From Burkholderia dolosa (lineage in GTDB: Bacteria; Pseudomonadota; Gammaproteobacteria; Burkholderiales; Burkholderiaceae): a stretch of 64,000 nucleotides of DNA. The DNA lies in the NCBI RefSeq assembly GCF_902499135.1, contig NZ_CABVPR010000019.1:1-64000 (forward strand), written 5' to 3'. Both the position numbers and the translations under genes were made by a program. This document shows, piece by piece, positions 56,884-64,000 of the stretch (position 1 is its first letter; each line of letters opens with the position of its first letter). The notes beneath the pieces are model-generated. The model worked only from the letters and a program-made list of their open reading frames with translations, did no database searches and was not told the origin of the DNA.

Positions 56884-56912
56884 ATCAACATTGCCATCGT
56901 GGGAAGGTCAAG
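56884..56912 (-). promoter_or_regulatory. CueR/MerR-type copper-responsive promoter of copA
   Basis: On the minus strand TTGACC and GATACT are separated by 19 bp, the stretched spacing that MerR-family activators need. The spacer contains ACCTTCC and GGCAATGT, an imperfect form of the CueR dyad. The copA ATG lies 45 bp downstream. No cueR gene is in the window. Confidence 0.7.
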
Positions 56913-57196
56913 CGACGGCGGCGATGCGACATGAGCACGCGTCGATCTCGTCCGATCGGATAAGCCCCCAATTTTTCGGTGAGCGCCGGCGAAATATTTC
57001 GGACGGGAACGTGGCCGGTATCGCTCAGCCCGTTATTCGGCATATTGGGGGATGCCCTTAGGCGCTATGATACCGGCCTGACGTCAGCGTCCGGGCTGGC
57101 CGAACGGCCGTCCGGGCGAGCTGAGGTGCGTCGTTTTCGCCGCTCGTGCGGCAAACGGTGCGTTGACTGAAAAGAACGATATTCGGCCAGTAATCG
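56913..57196. other. Intergenic region copA / DUF1254 gene
   Basis: No gene seen. A motif TAAGGGCATCCCCC (minus strand, 57047-57060) matches the box at 5162-5175 in 12 of 14 positions. AT-rich DNA at 57170-57200 (GATATTCGGCCAGTAATC) precedes the DUF1254 gene. Confidence 0.4.
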
Positions 57197-58633
57197 ATGA
57201 TTAAAAACCAGCGAGAATCAATTTTCCTGCGGCGCGCGTGTGCGTCGCTGGCCTTTGCGGCGTTGCTTGCGGGATGCGCGTCGCAGCCGGATGCGATCCA
57301 GCGGAAAACCGGCTGGATGCGCACCGAAGTGGCCGATTCCTATATCTATGCGTATCCGCTCGTGCTGATGGACGTCGCGAAGGACGCGGCCACCGGCGGC
57401 GACGGCGCGCAGCCGGGCCAGGCGCCGCTGAACACGCTGCGCCATGCGCAGGCGCTGCCGCCGGTCGGCGCGGTGAATCCGCCGTGGCCGGGCGTCGATA
57501 CGCTCGACTCGGCCGGCTGGCTCGACGTCCGCGCGGAGCCCGTGATCGTCACGCTGCCGGACACGCGCGGCCGCTACTGGGACGCGCGTGCGCTCGACAT
57601 GTGGACGAACGTGCTGTGGTCGTCGTCGAGCGCGGCCGGACGCGGCGCGCGGGGCGGCGTCCGGTCGCAAACGATTGCCTTCGTCGCGAAGGACTGGCAG
57701 GGCACGTTGCCGAAGGGCGCGGTGCGCGTCGACGTGCCGTCGAGCAACGCATGGCTCGAAGTGCGGCTGCAGACGAGCGGCGGCCGCGATCTGACGAACG
57801 TGAAGAAGCTGCAGCGCGCGATCCGCGTGGTGCCGCTGTCCGTCTATACGGGCGCGGCGCGCGGTGCGTCGGTCGCGGTCCACGCGGGCAGCGCGCCGTC
57901 CGAAGCGGTCGGCGGCGGCACGCCGGCCGAGCAGGTCGCCGCGCTCGATCCGAAGGCGTTCTTCACGCGCTTCGCGCAGGCGCTGCAGGACAATCCGCCG
58001 TCCGACGACGACGCGCACGCGCAGCAGTTGCTCGACGACATCGGCGTATCGGCGGGCTACCCGGTAGCGTGGACCGGCGATCGCCTGACCGCCGCGACGG
58101 CCGGCGTCGCGGAAGCGCGCGCACGGCTCGCGGAGCCGCCGCCGAATCTGCTGAGCGCGAACGGCTGGAGCTGGATCGGCGACACGGCCGGCAAATACGG
58201 GCAGGACTATGCGCTGCGCGCGTATGCGGCGTACACGCAGTTCGGCACCGCGACGCGCGACGACGAGACGCTCGCGGTCGTGCGCGTCGACAGCGACGGC
58301 CATCCGCTGAACGGCGCGAACCGCTACGTGCTGCATTTCGCGCCGGGCGCGCTGCCGCCGGTGCGCGCGTTCTGGACGCTGACGCCGTACACGACCGGCG
58401 GCGCGCTGCCCGACGTCGGATCGGCGCGCCGCTCGCTCGGCGATCGCGACCGGCTGCGCCGCAATCATGACGGCTCGGTCGACATCGTCGTGTCGGCGTC
58501 GCCGGGCGGCGCGCACGCGGCGAACTGGCTGCCGGCGCCGCGCACCGATTTCGCGCTCGCGCTGCGCCTGTACGCACCGAAGCCGCAGGCGACCGACGGC
58601 TCGTGGACGCCGCCTGCCGTGGTGCGCAAATGA
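57197..58633 (+). CDS. DUF1254/DUF1214 lipoprotein
   Basis: A 478-residue protein. The N-terminus (RRACASLAFAALLAGC) ends in a lipobox, so it is probably a lipoprotein of the envelope. The DUF1254 domain (about 40-190; VADSYIYAYPLVLMDVAKDAA, LDVRAEPVIVTLPDTRGRYWDARALDMW) is followed by DUF1214 (about 330-470; NRYVLHFAPGALPPVRAFWTLTPY). This pair is widespread in proteobacteria with unknown function. It precedes the DUF748 gene by 151 bp on the same strand. Confidence 0.87.
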   Translation: MIKNQRESIFLRRACASLAFAALLAGCASQPDAIQRKTGWMRTEVADSYIYAYPLVLMDVAKDAATGGDGAQPGQAPLNTLRHAQALPPVGAVNPPWPGVDTLDSAGWLDVRAEPVIVTLPDTRGRYWDARALDMWTNVLWSSSSAAGRGARGGVRSQTIAFVAKDWQGTLPKGAVRVDVPSSNAWLEVRLQTSGGRDLTNVKKLQRAIRVVPLSVYTGAARGASVAVHAGSAPSEAVGGGTPAEQVAALDPKAFFTRFAQALQDNPPSDDDAHAQQLLDDIGVSAGYPVAWTGDRLTAATAGVAEARARLAEPPPNLLSANGWSWIGDTAGKYGQDYALRAYAAYTQFGTATRDDETLAVVRVDSDGHPLNGANRYVLHFAPGALPPVRAFWTLTPYTTGGALPDVGSARRSLGDRDRLRRNHDGSVDIVVSASPGGAHAANWLPAPRTDFALALRLYAPKPQATDGSWTPPAVVRK

Positions 58634-58784
58634 ACGCTGTGCCGCCGCCGTCGTCCGCTCGCCGGGCGCGGCCGCGGCACGCGAACGCCGTACGGTCGAT
58701 TCCTCAGCCTATACTTTCGGGATAGCGCGCGCGGGTGCGCCGGACGTCCGGCATGCCCCGCATCCCTTCCGAGGCATTCCAAGC

Positions 58785-61700
58785 ATGGCAAGCGCAGACA
58801 AAGCAACCTTATCTTCCTCCCTCCATGCCCTCGGCGGCGTTGCACGATCGCGGCGGACCCGGCGTATCGGCATCGGCATTCTGATCTTCATCGTGCTGTT
58901 CGGCCTGCTCGGATTCTTCGCGGCGCCGCCGCTCATCCGCCATGTCGCCGAGCAGCAGCTGAGCAGGCAACTCGACCGGCCGGCCAGCATTCAGCGCATC
59001 GCGCTGAACCCGTACACGCTGAATCTCGAAGCGGACGGCATTCACGTCGGCGAGCGCGGCGGCCAGGGCGACTTCATCGACATCGGCAAGCTCGTCGTGA
59101 GGCCGTCGTGGTCGTCGCTGTTCCGCGGTGCGCCGATCGTCGACGAAGTGCGCGTCGATGCGCCGCGCTTCCGGATCGTTCGCTACGACGCGCAGCGCTT
59201 CAACTTCACCGACCTGATCGAGAAATTCTCGACGCCGTCGAAGCCGGACGACAAGCCGGCGCATTTCTCGGTGTCGAACATCCAGATCAACGACGGCCGG
59301 ATCGATTTCGACGACCGGCTGCTGAACGAAAAGCACGTGGTCGACAACTGGATGCTCGGCATTCCGTACGTCGCGACGCTGCCGTCGAAGACCGACATCT
59401 TCGTCGAGCCGAAGCTGCGTGCGCGCTTCGACGGCAGCCCGATCGCGATCGACGGGAAGACGAAGCCGTTCGCGCAGTCGCGCGAATCCGAGATCGCGCT
59501 GCAGTTCGACCGGCTCGACGTGCCGAAGCTGATCTCGTATGCGCCGGCGAAGCTGCCGGTCGTCGTGACGAGCGGCCTGCTCAGCAGCAACCTCACGCTG
59601 AAGTTCGTGATGAGCGGCGATACGCCGACGCTGCGCGTGTCGGGCACCGTCGATCTGAACGACGCGAAGGTGACGGGCCTCGCGTCCGAGCCGCTGTTCG
59701 CCGCGCGCGGCGTGCACGTCGCGGCGGCCGGCCTCGAGCCGCTGCGCAACGTGCTGCACTTCGACGAGATCCGGCTCGACCGGCCGGTCGTCGATCTGTC
59801 GCGCGACAAGCAGGGCGTGCTGAACGTCGAGAAGCTCGCCGCCGCTCCGACGGACGCGTCCGGCAAGCGCGCCGCGTCGGCGGCGGCTGCCGCGTCCGGT
59901 GCATCGACCGCATCGACCGCATCGACCGCATCGACCGCATCGACCGCATCGGCGAGTGCCGCCGACGCCGCGAGCGGCGCGAAGGCCGCGGCCGCAGCGA
60001 AGACGCCGCCGCTCGACCTGACGATCCGCCACTTCGCGATCGACGGCGGCACGATCAACATCGACGACCGGATGCCGGCGCCGCCGACCGCGATGTCGCT
60101 GACGAAGCTCGCCGCGACGCTCGACGGCTTCACGCTGCAGGGCAACGCGCCGGCGAAGTACACGCTGTCGACGTCGCTGTCGCGCGGCGGCGACGTGAAG
60201 GCCGAAGGCACGTTCAGCGTCGCCGCGAAGCGCGCCGACACGAAGCTGAACGTCGACGCGCTCGCGCTGCCTGCGCTCCAGCCGTATCTCGGCGACGCGA
60301 CGCGCGCGCGCGTGCTCGACGGCACGCTCGGCGCGACGGTCGACGCGAAGGTCGATTGGGGCAAGACGCCGCTCGACGCGCAGGTCGCGGACAGCACGAT
60401 CAGCGTGAAATCGCTGAAGCTCGCGGCGCCGGACGCGAAGGCGCCGGCGATCGCGCTGGCGGATGCGACCGCGAAGATCGCGAAGGTCGACGTTGCCGCG
60501 CGCGTCGCGGAGATCGCGAGCGTCGACGCGAACGGGCTCGCGCTCGACGTGAAGCGCCTGAAGGACGGCCGGATCGACGTGGCGTCGCTTGCCGAGCCCG
60601 CGAGGCCGGCCGCGCCGCAGCGCGCGGCCGCGCGCAAGGCCGAGGCCGCCGCGCCCGCGTGGCGTTACCGGATCGATGCGCTGAACGTGAAGGGCTCGTC
60701 CGCGAACTTCACCGATCTGTCGACGCCGCGCGCGGTGAGGCTCGCGATCAAGCCGCTCGATCTGTCGGTGCAGAAGCTCGGCGACGACATGACGAAGCCG
60801 TTGCCCGTGCAACTGAAGGCGACGCTGAACGGCAAGGGCTCGCTGAACGTGTCGGGCGACGTGACCGCGCAGCCGCTGAAGCTCGGGCTGAAGATCGACG
60901 GCAATCGCGTCGACGCGGCCGCGTTCGAGCCGTACTTCGGCAGCGCGCTGAACGCGACGATCGCGAGCGCGCTGCTCAACGCGCGAGGCAACCTGACGTT
61001 CGAGCAGGCGAAAAGCGCGATGCGCGCGACGTACCGCGGCGACGTCGCGGTCGTCGACGTGCGGATGCTCGACAAGGCGACGTCCGATCCGTTCGCGGGC
61101 TGGCGCTCGCTCGCGCTGTCGAACCTGAGGGTGAACTACGACGACAGGGGCACCGACGTCGACGCCGCGCGCGTGACGTTCTCGAATTTCTACGGTCGCG
61201 TGCTGCTCGACGCGAAGGGGCGGCTGAACCTGAACGACGTGATCGCGAAGGAGTCGGGCCCCGCGCAGTCGCTCACGCGCGACGCGAGCAAGGGCGAACC
61301 GGTGCCGCTGTCGCCCGGCGCCACGCCGACGGCTGCCGCGCAAGCCGCGTCGAGCGCGGCTGCGCGCGAGGCAGCGGTGCCGGGCACCGCATCGACGGTG
61401 GTCGTGAAGGCTGCGCCGCCGCGGCAGAGTCCGGTGCGCATGCATGTCGGCGAGCTCGTGCTTCAGAACGGCCGCGTGACGTACACCGACAACTTCATCA
61501 AGCCGAACTACACGGCGAACCTCGTCGCGATCAAGGGGACGGTCGGCGCGTTCGGCACCGATTCGACGAAGTCCGCGCCGGTCGACGTCGGCGCGAGCCT
61601 CGCGGGCAACGGACCGATTTCGATCAAGGGCACGGTGAACCCGCTGATCGACAAGCCGGCGCTCGATCTCACGGCGACCGCGCACGGGATCGAGCTGACC

Positions 61701-62621
61701 AACCTGACGCCGTATTCGGCGAAGTACGCCGGTTATCCGATCACGAAGGGCAAGCTGAACGTCGACCTGCATTACCAGCTCGCGAACGACCAGCTGTCGG
61801 CGAACAATCACATCTTCATCGATCAGCTGACGTTCGGCGATCACATCGAGAACGACACCGCGACGAAGCTGCCGGTGAAGCTCGCGATCTCGCTGCTGAA
61901 GAACACGCGCGGCGAGATCGACGTGAACGTGCCGGTGTCGGGCTCGTTGTCGAATCCGGAGTTCAGCGTCGGCGGGCTGATCTGGCGTGCGCTGCTGAAC
62001 CTGATCGCGAAGGCCGTCACGTCGCCGTTCTCGCTGCTCGCGCATGCGTTCGGCGGTGGCGGCGAGGATCTCGGCTACGTCGAATTCGCGCCGGGCTCGG
62101 CACAGCTCGGCGACGCGCAGCAGAAGAAGCTCGACACCGTCGTGAAGATGCTGACCGAGAAGCCGTCGATCCGCGTCGACCTGATCGGCCGCGTCGATCC
62201 GGCGAAGGACATGCCGGGGCTGCGCGACGCGTACGTCGATCGGCTGGTTCGTCAGCAGAAGCTGAAGGACGTGATCGGGCAGGGCGAGAGCGTCGATCCG
62301 ACGTCGGTGAAGGTCGATGCCGCCGAGTACGGCAAGTATCTGACGCGCGCGTACAAGGCCGCCGACTTCAAGAAGCCGCGCAACCTGTTCGGCTTTCAGA
62401 AGACGCTGCCCGACGACGACATGAAGAAGGCGCTCGCCGATCACGCGCCGGCCGACGACAACGCGCTGCGCGCGCTCGCGCAGCAGCGTGCGCAGGCCGT
62501 GCGCCAGTACCTCGACGGCAAGATCGATTCGAGCCGCATCTACATCGTCGCGCCGAAGCTCGATGCGAAGGGCATCGACGACAAGGGCGCGACCACGCGC
62601 GTCGATTTCGGGCTGAAATAA
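58785..62621 (+). CDS. DUF748/AsmA-like envelope protein
   Basis: A 1278-residue protein with one N-terminal membrane helix (about residues 28-48: RIGIGILIFIVLFGLLGFF) and a very long periplasmic part made of repeated beta-strand units typical of DUF748 and the AsmA superfamily (LSRQLDRPASIQRIALNPYTL; VDEVRVDAPRFRIVRYD). AsmA-like proteins are thought to form bridges that carry phospholipids to the outer membrane. The C-terminal ~190 residues (VEFAPGSAQLGDAQQKKLDTVVKML...) resemble an OmpA-type domain. A 9-bp in-frame tandem repeat encodes an Ala-Ser-Thr linker near residue 375. The ATG at 58785 directly precedes the membrane-anchor region. Confidence 0.85.
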   Translation: MASADKATLSSSLHALGGVARSRRTRRIGIGILIFIVLFGLLGFFAAPPLIRHVAEQQLSRQLDRPASIQRIALNPYTLNLEADGIHVGERGGQGDFIDIGKLVVRPSWSSLFRGAPIVDEVRVDAPRFRIVRYDAQRFNFTDLIEKFSTPSKPDDKPAHFSVSNIQINDGRIDFDDRLLNEKHVVDNWMLGIPYVATLPSKTDIFVEPKLRARFDGSPIAIDGKTKPFAQSRESEIALQFDRLDVPKLISYAPAKLPVVVTSGLLSSNLTLKFVMSGDTPTLRVSGTVDLNDAKVTGLASEPLFAARGVHVAAAGLEPLRNVLHFDEIRLDRPVVDLSRDKQGVLNVEKLAAAPTDASGKRAASAAAAASGASTASTASTASTASTASASAADAASGAKAAAAAKTPPLDLTIRHFAIDGGTINIDDRMPAPPTAMSLTKLAATLDGFTLQGNAPAKYTLSTSLSRGGDVKAEGTFSVAAKRADTKLNVDALALPALQPYLGDATRARVLDGTLGATVDAKVDWGKTPLDAQVADSTISVKSLKLAAPDAKAPAIALADATAKIAKVDVAARVAEIASVDANGLALDVKRLKDGRIDVASLAEPARPAAPQRAAARKAEAAAPAWRYRIDALNVKGSSANFTDLSTPRAVRLAIKPLDLSVQKLGDDMTKPLPVQLKATLNGKGSLNVSGDVTAQPLKLGLKIDGNRVDAAAFEPYFGSALNATIASALLNARGNLTFEQAKSAMRATYRGDVAVVDVRMLDKATSDPFAGWRSLALSNLRVNYDDRGTDVDAARVTFSNFYGRVLLDAKGRLNLNDVIAKESGPAQSLTRDASKGEPVPLSPGATPTAAAQAASSAAAREAAVPGTASTVVVKAAPPRQSPVRMHVGELVLQNGRVTYTDNFIKPNYTANLVAIKGTVGAFGTDSTKSAPVDVGASLAGNGPISIKGTVNPLIDKPALDLTATAHGIELTNLTPYSAKYAGYPITKGKLNVDLHYQLANDQLSANNHIFIDQLTFGDHIENDTATKLPVKLAISLLKNTRGEIDVNVPVSGSLSNPEFSVGGLIWRALLNLIAKAVTSPFSLLAHAFGGGGEDLGYVEFAPGSAQLGDAQQKKLDTVVKMLTEKPSIRVDLIGRVDPAKDMPGLRDAYVDRLVRQQKLKDVIGQGESVDPTSVKVDAAEYGKYLTRAYKAADFKKPRNLFGFQKTLPDDDMKKALADHAPADDNALRALAQQRAQAVRQYLDGKIDSSRIYIVAPKLDAKGIDDKGATTRVDFGLK
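59901..59945 (+). repeat. Five perfect copies of GCATCGACC within the DUF748 gene
   Basis: In-frame 9-bp repeat encoding Ala-Ser-Thr five times, flanked by further degenerate Ala/Ser codons. Copy-number change would alter only linker length. Confidence 0.9.
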
Positions 62622-62634
62622 GCCGCCGCTCGCT

Positions 62635-62674
62635 GCCGCCGCTGCGCGTTCGTTCGCGCGCGGCGGCGTTTTTT
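62635..62674 (+). terminator. Rho-independent terminator after the DUF748 gene
   Basis: GC-rich stem GCCGCCGCTGCGCG / CGCGCGCGGCGGC followed by six T (62669-62674). The T-run abuts the stop codon of the convergent small gene. Confidence 0.85.
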
Positions 62675-62895
62675 CAGCGCGCGGCGATCGCCGGTTCGCG
62701 CTTGTCGAGTTCCTTTCTCGCGGCGAGCGGCAGGCGCGGATCGTCCCACTGCGCGAGCCACTCGACTTCCTTCGCGGTGAACACCTGTCCGTAATTGCGC
62801 AATGCGTACTGCAGCGCGTCGACGACGTGATGACGAATGATCTCGGGGGTGCGTGCGTCGTCCAGCACGAACCGGAAGGCTTCCAGGGTCGACAT
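62674..62895 (-). CDS. 73-residue protein, unknown
   Basis: A small, mainly helical protein (MSTLEAFRFVLDDARTPEII, then VVDALQYALRNYGQVFTAKEVEWLAQWDDPRLPLAARKEL). The ATG at 62895 has a GGAG ribosome site 9 nt upstream; a longer open frame beyond it lacks similar composition. AAAGGGTTTCCCCT (minus strand, 62912-62925) lies just before the ribosome site and resembles the AGGGAAAACCCT boxes of the 51-residue gene at 52123. Function is unknown. Confidence 0.7.
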   Translation of the reverse strand: MSTLEAFRFVLDDARTPEIIRHHVVDALQYALRNYGQVFTAKEVEWLAQWDDPRLPLAARKELDKREPAIAAR

Positions 62896-62925
62896 TCTCG
62901 TGCTCCGGGTCAGGGGAAACCCTTT

Positions 62926-63192
62926 ATCACACGCCAATAGTCGCGCGCCAACTGCGAAAAAAATCCGCCGGCGCATGCTGGACGTGCCGCCGTCGGTGCG
63001 CCGCTTTACGATCGATTGCGTTTGATAGAGAACCGAAAGCCGCCGCTCGTCGGACCGCGGCACGATTCATAGGGTCATGAAGCGCATGTGAGCCGTGCCG
63101 CGGGCGGCACGTGGCATCGTTCGGCGTGAGCTGCGGTCATTCACAGGAAAGGCCGGACGGCCGTCTCGCATCGAGCGGCCGCCCGGCGCACT
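62926..63192. other. Intergenic region
   Basis: About 270 bp between the small unknown gene and the DUF2474 gene. No gene seen; a GC-rich hairpin near 63085-63105 (GTGCCGCGGGCGGCAC) lies downstream of the cyd gene pair, and could mark the end of its transcript. Confidence 0.45.
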
Positions 63193-63372
63193 TCATTTCA
63201 CCGCGAACAGCGTCAGATTCATGAAGATCTTGAACGCGTAGCCGAGCGTGACGGCGCCAATCACGCCGCCGGCCCACAACACGACGAACCACATCCAGCC
63301 GCGCATCCGCGGCCGCGGCGCGCCGGGCCGGCGCTCGGCGGGATCAGTGGTGGTAGTAATGCTGGTCTTCAT
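63193..63372 (-). CDS. DUF2474-type small subunit gene next to cydB
   Basis: A 59-residue protein, MKTSITTTTDPAERRPGAPR followed by a single membrane helix (WMWFVVLWAGGVIGAVTLGYAFKIFMNL). Small one-span proteins of this kind (DUF2474) are encoded directly after cydB/cioB in cyanide-insensitive bd oxidases and probably act like CydX. The start overlaps the cydB 3' end by 29 bp, which supports co-translation. Confidence 0.8.
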   Translation of the reverse strand: MKTSITTTTDPAERRPGAPRPRMRGWMWFVVLWAGGVIGAVTLGYAFKIFMNLTLFAVK

Positions 63373-64000
63373 GGCGCACCTTGCCTCGGAATACCCAGTA
63401 ACCCATCGTCGTGTACGCGATGATGATCGGAAGGATAACCGCTGCGCCGACCAGCGTGAAGGTCTGGCTCGAGCGCGGCGCGGCCGCTTCCCAGATCGTC
63501 ATCGTCTGCGGAATCGCGTACGGGAACAGCGACACGAGCAGGCCGACGTAGCCGAGCAGCACCAGCGCCAGCGCGAGCACGAACGGCGTCATGTCGTGCC
63601 GGTCGCGCACCGCGCGGCGCATCCACACCGCGCAGCCGGCGACCAGGAACGGCACCGGCAGCAGCCGCCAGAACAGCCCCGAGTCGAACCAGCGCTGCGC
63701 AATCGCCGGATCCTGCAGCGGCGTCCACAGGCTGACGAGCGCGATGAAGCCGAGCAGCACGACGGTCAGCGGCCAGACCACGCGATGCAGCCGGCGCTGC
63801 AGGTCGCCTTCCGTCTTCGCGACCAGCCAGCAGCAGCCGAGCAGCGCGTACGTGACGATCAGGCCGAGCCCGGTGAGCAGGCTGAACGGCGTGAGCCAGT
63901 CGAACGCGTCGCCGACGAACACGCCGTCCTTGACCGCGATCCCCTGCAGAAACGCGCCGAGCGCGATCCCCTGGAACAGCGTCGCGCCGGCCGAGCCGCC
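63344..64000 (-). CDS. cydB: Cytochrome bd-type oxidase subunit II (5' end outside window)
   Basis: The frame stays open to the right edge, so 218 C-terminal residues of CydB are visible. They include GGSAGATLFQGIALGAFLQG at the edge, several membrane helices (LLTGLGLIVTYALLGCCWLVAKTEG; VWPLTVVLLGFIALVSLW) and PYAIPQTMTIWEAAAPRSSQTFTLVG, which are standard CydB/CioB segments. CydB pairs with CydA, expected just beyond the window, to form a quinol oxidase with high oxygen affinity or cyanide resistance. The following DUF2474 gene favours the cyanide-insensitive type. Confidence 0.92.
   Translation of the reverse strand, partial: GGSAGATLFQGIALGAFLQGIAVKDGVFVGDAFDWLTPFSLLTGLGLIVTYALLGCCWLVAKTEGDLQRRLHRVVWPLTVVLLGFIALVSLWTPLQDPAIAQRWFDSGLFWRLLPVPFLVAGCAVWMRRAVRDRHDMTPFVLALALVLLGYVGLLVSLFPYAIPQTMTIWEAAAPRSSQTFTLVGAAVILPIIIAYTTMGYWVFRGKVRHEDQHYYHH

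Noticed and set aside
56974-57000. Further copy of the GGTGAG repeat near copA
   Set aside because: GGTGAG is followed by TTTCGGA only after a much longer gap than in the array units, so it does not fit the repeat.
58809-62444. Minus-strand open frame of 1211 codons opposite the DUF748 gene
   Set aside because: Almost entirely arginine, leucine and valine, with no recognisable domain and no ribosome site; antisense shadow of the real gene.

Overview
The window is GC-rich, densely coding chromosomal DNA from a betaproteobacterium, most likely a Burkholderia (probably the cepacia complex). This is inferred from gene content: hopanoid genes hpnA/hpnB, a PrpR-controlled prpBC-acnD-prpF cluster, OprD porin, phosphocholine-specific phospholipase C, DUF4148 protein, short H-NS proteins of the betaproteobacterial type and a cyanide-insensitive-type cydB followed by a DUF2474 gene. 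I see no rRNA, tRNA, insertion sequence, integrase, CRISPR array or replication origin. Both ends cut a gene: hpnB on the left and cydB on the right.

Layout. 0-3.6 kb: hpnB and hpnA, separated by a gene for an alanine-rich protein with 13 near-perfect repeats. 3.7-6.8 kb: acyP-rarD, an OpgC-like membrane acyltransferase and a small ORF. 6.8-16.8 kb: a peptide-uptake block made of a POT-family symporter, an XRE-cupin regulator, a complete oppABCDF ABC transporter and an OprD porin. 16.8-23.5 kb: a DedA-rhodanese fusion, a Tat-exported phospholipase C, a secreted thioredoxin-like protein and a DUF4148 gene whose 3' half is tandemly duplicated. 23.9-27.1 kb: a GntP permease divergent from a PAS-sigma54 activator; the intergenic region carries a sigma54 promoter and three enhancer-like palindromes. 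27.2-32.7 kb: two small secreted proteins, two H-NS-type proteins and a Pat-like acetyltransferase flanked by oppositely oriented clusters of a 23-bp phased repeat. 32.9-36.4 kb: IclR regulator and fumarylacetoacetase-family hydrolase, then a VOC protein divergent from a CGNR regulator with two matching operators between them.

36.5-45.9 kb: the propionate (2-methylcitrate) module. PrpR is divergent from prpB-prpC-acnD-prpF plus a CaiB/BaiF CoA transferase, and PrpR-like palindromes, an IHF-like site and a -24/-12 promoter can be read between prpR and prpB. 46-52.3 kb: thioesterase, chemotaxis receptor with a sigma28 promoter, AGE epimerase, MgtC-family protein, a low-complexity membrane protein and a 51-residue gene ending in an 8-bp simple repeat. 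52.4-54 kb: an acetyltransferase and a candidate L,D-transpeptidase-fold effector with a membrane immunity candidate one base downstream. 54-57 kb: copper ATPase copA with a CueR-type promoter. 57-62.6 kb: a DUF1254 lipoprotein and a 1278-residue DUF748/AsmA-like envelope protein. The right end holds a small ORF, a DUF2474 gene and cydB.

The most unusual items are the 46-bp-phased repeat array beside the H-NS-type genes, the candidate effector/immunity pair, the enhancer layouts at the two sigma54 loci and the paired operators of the CGNR/VOC locus. Assignments to families rest on reading motifs by eye; no database search was possible.
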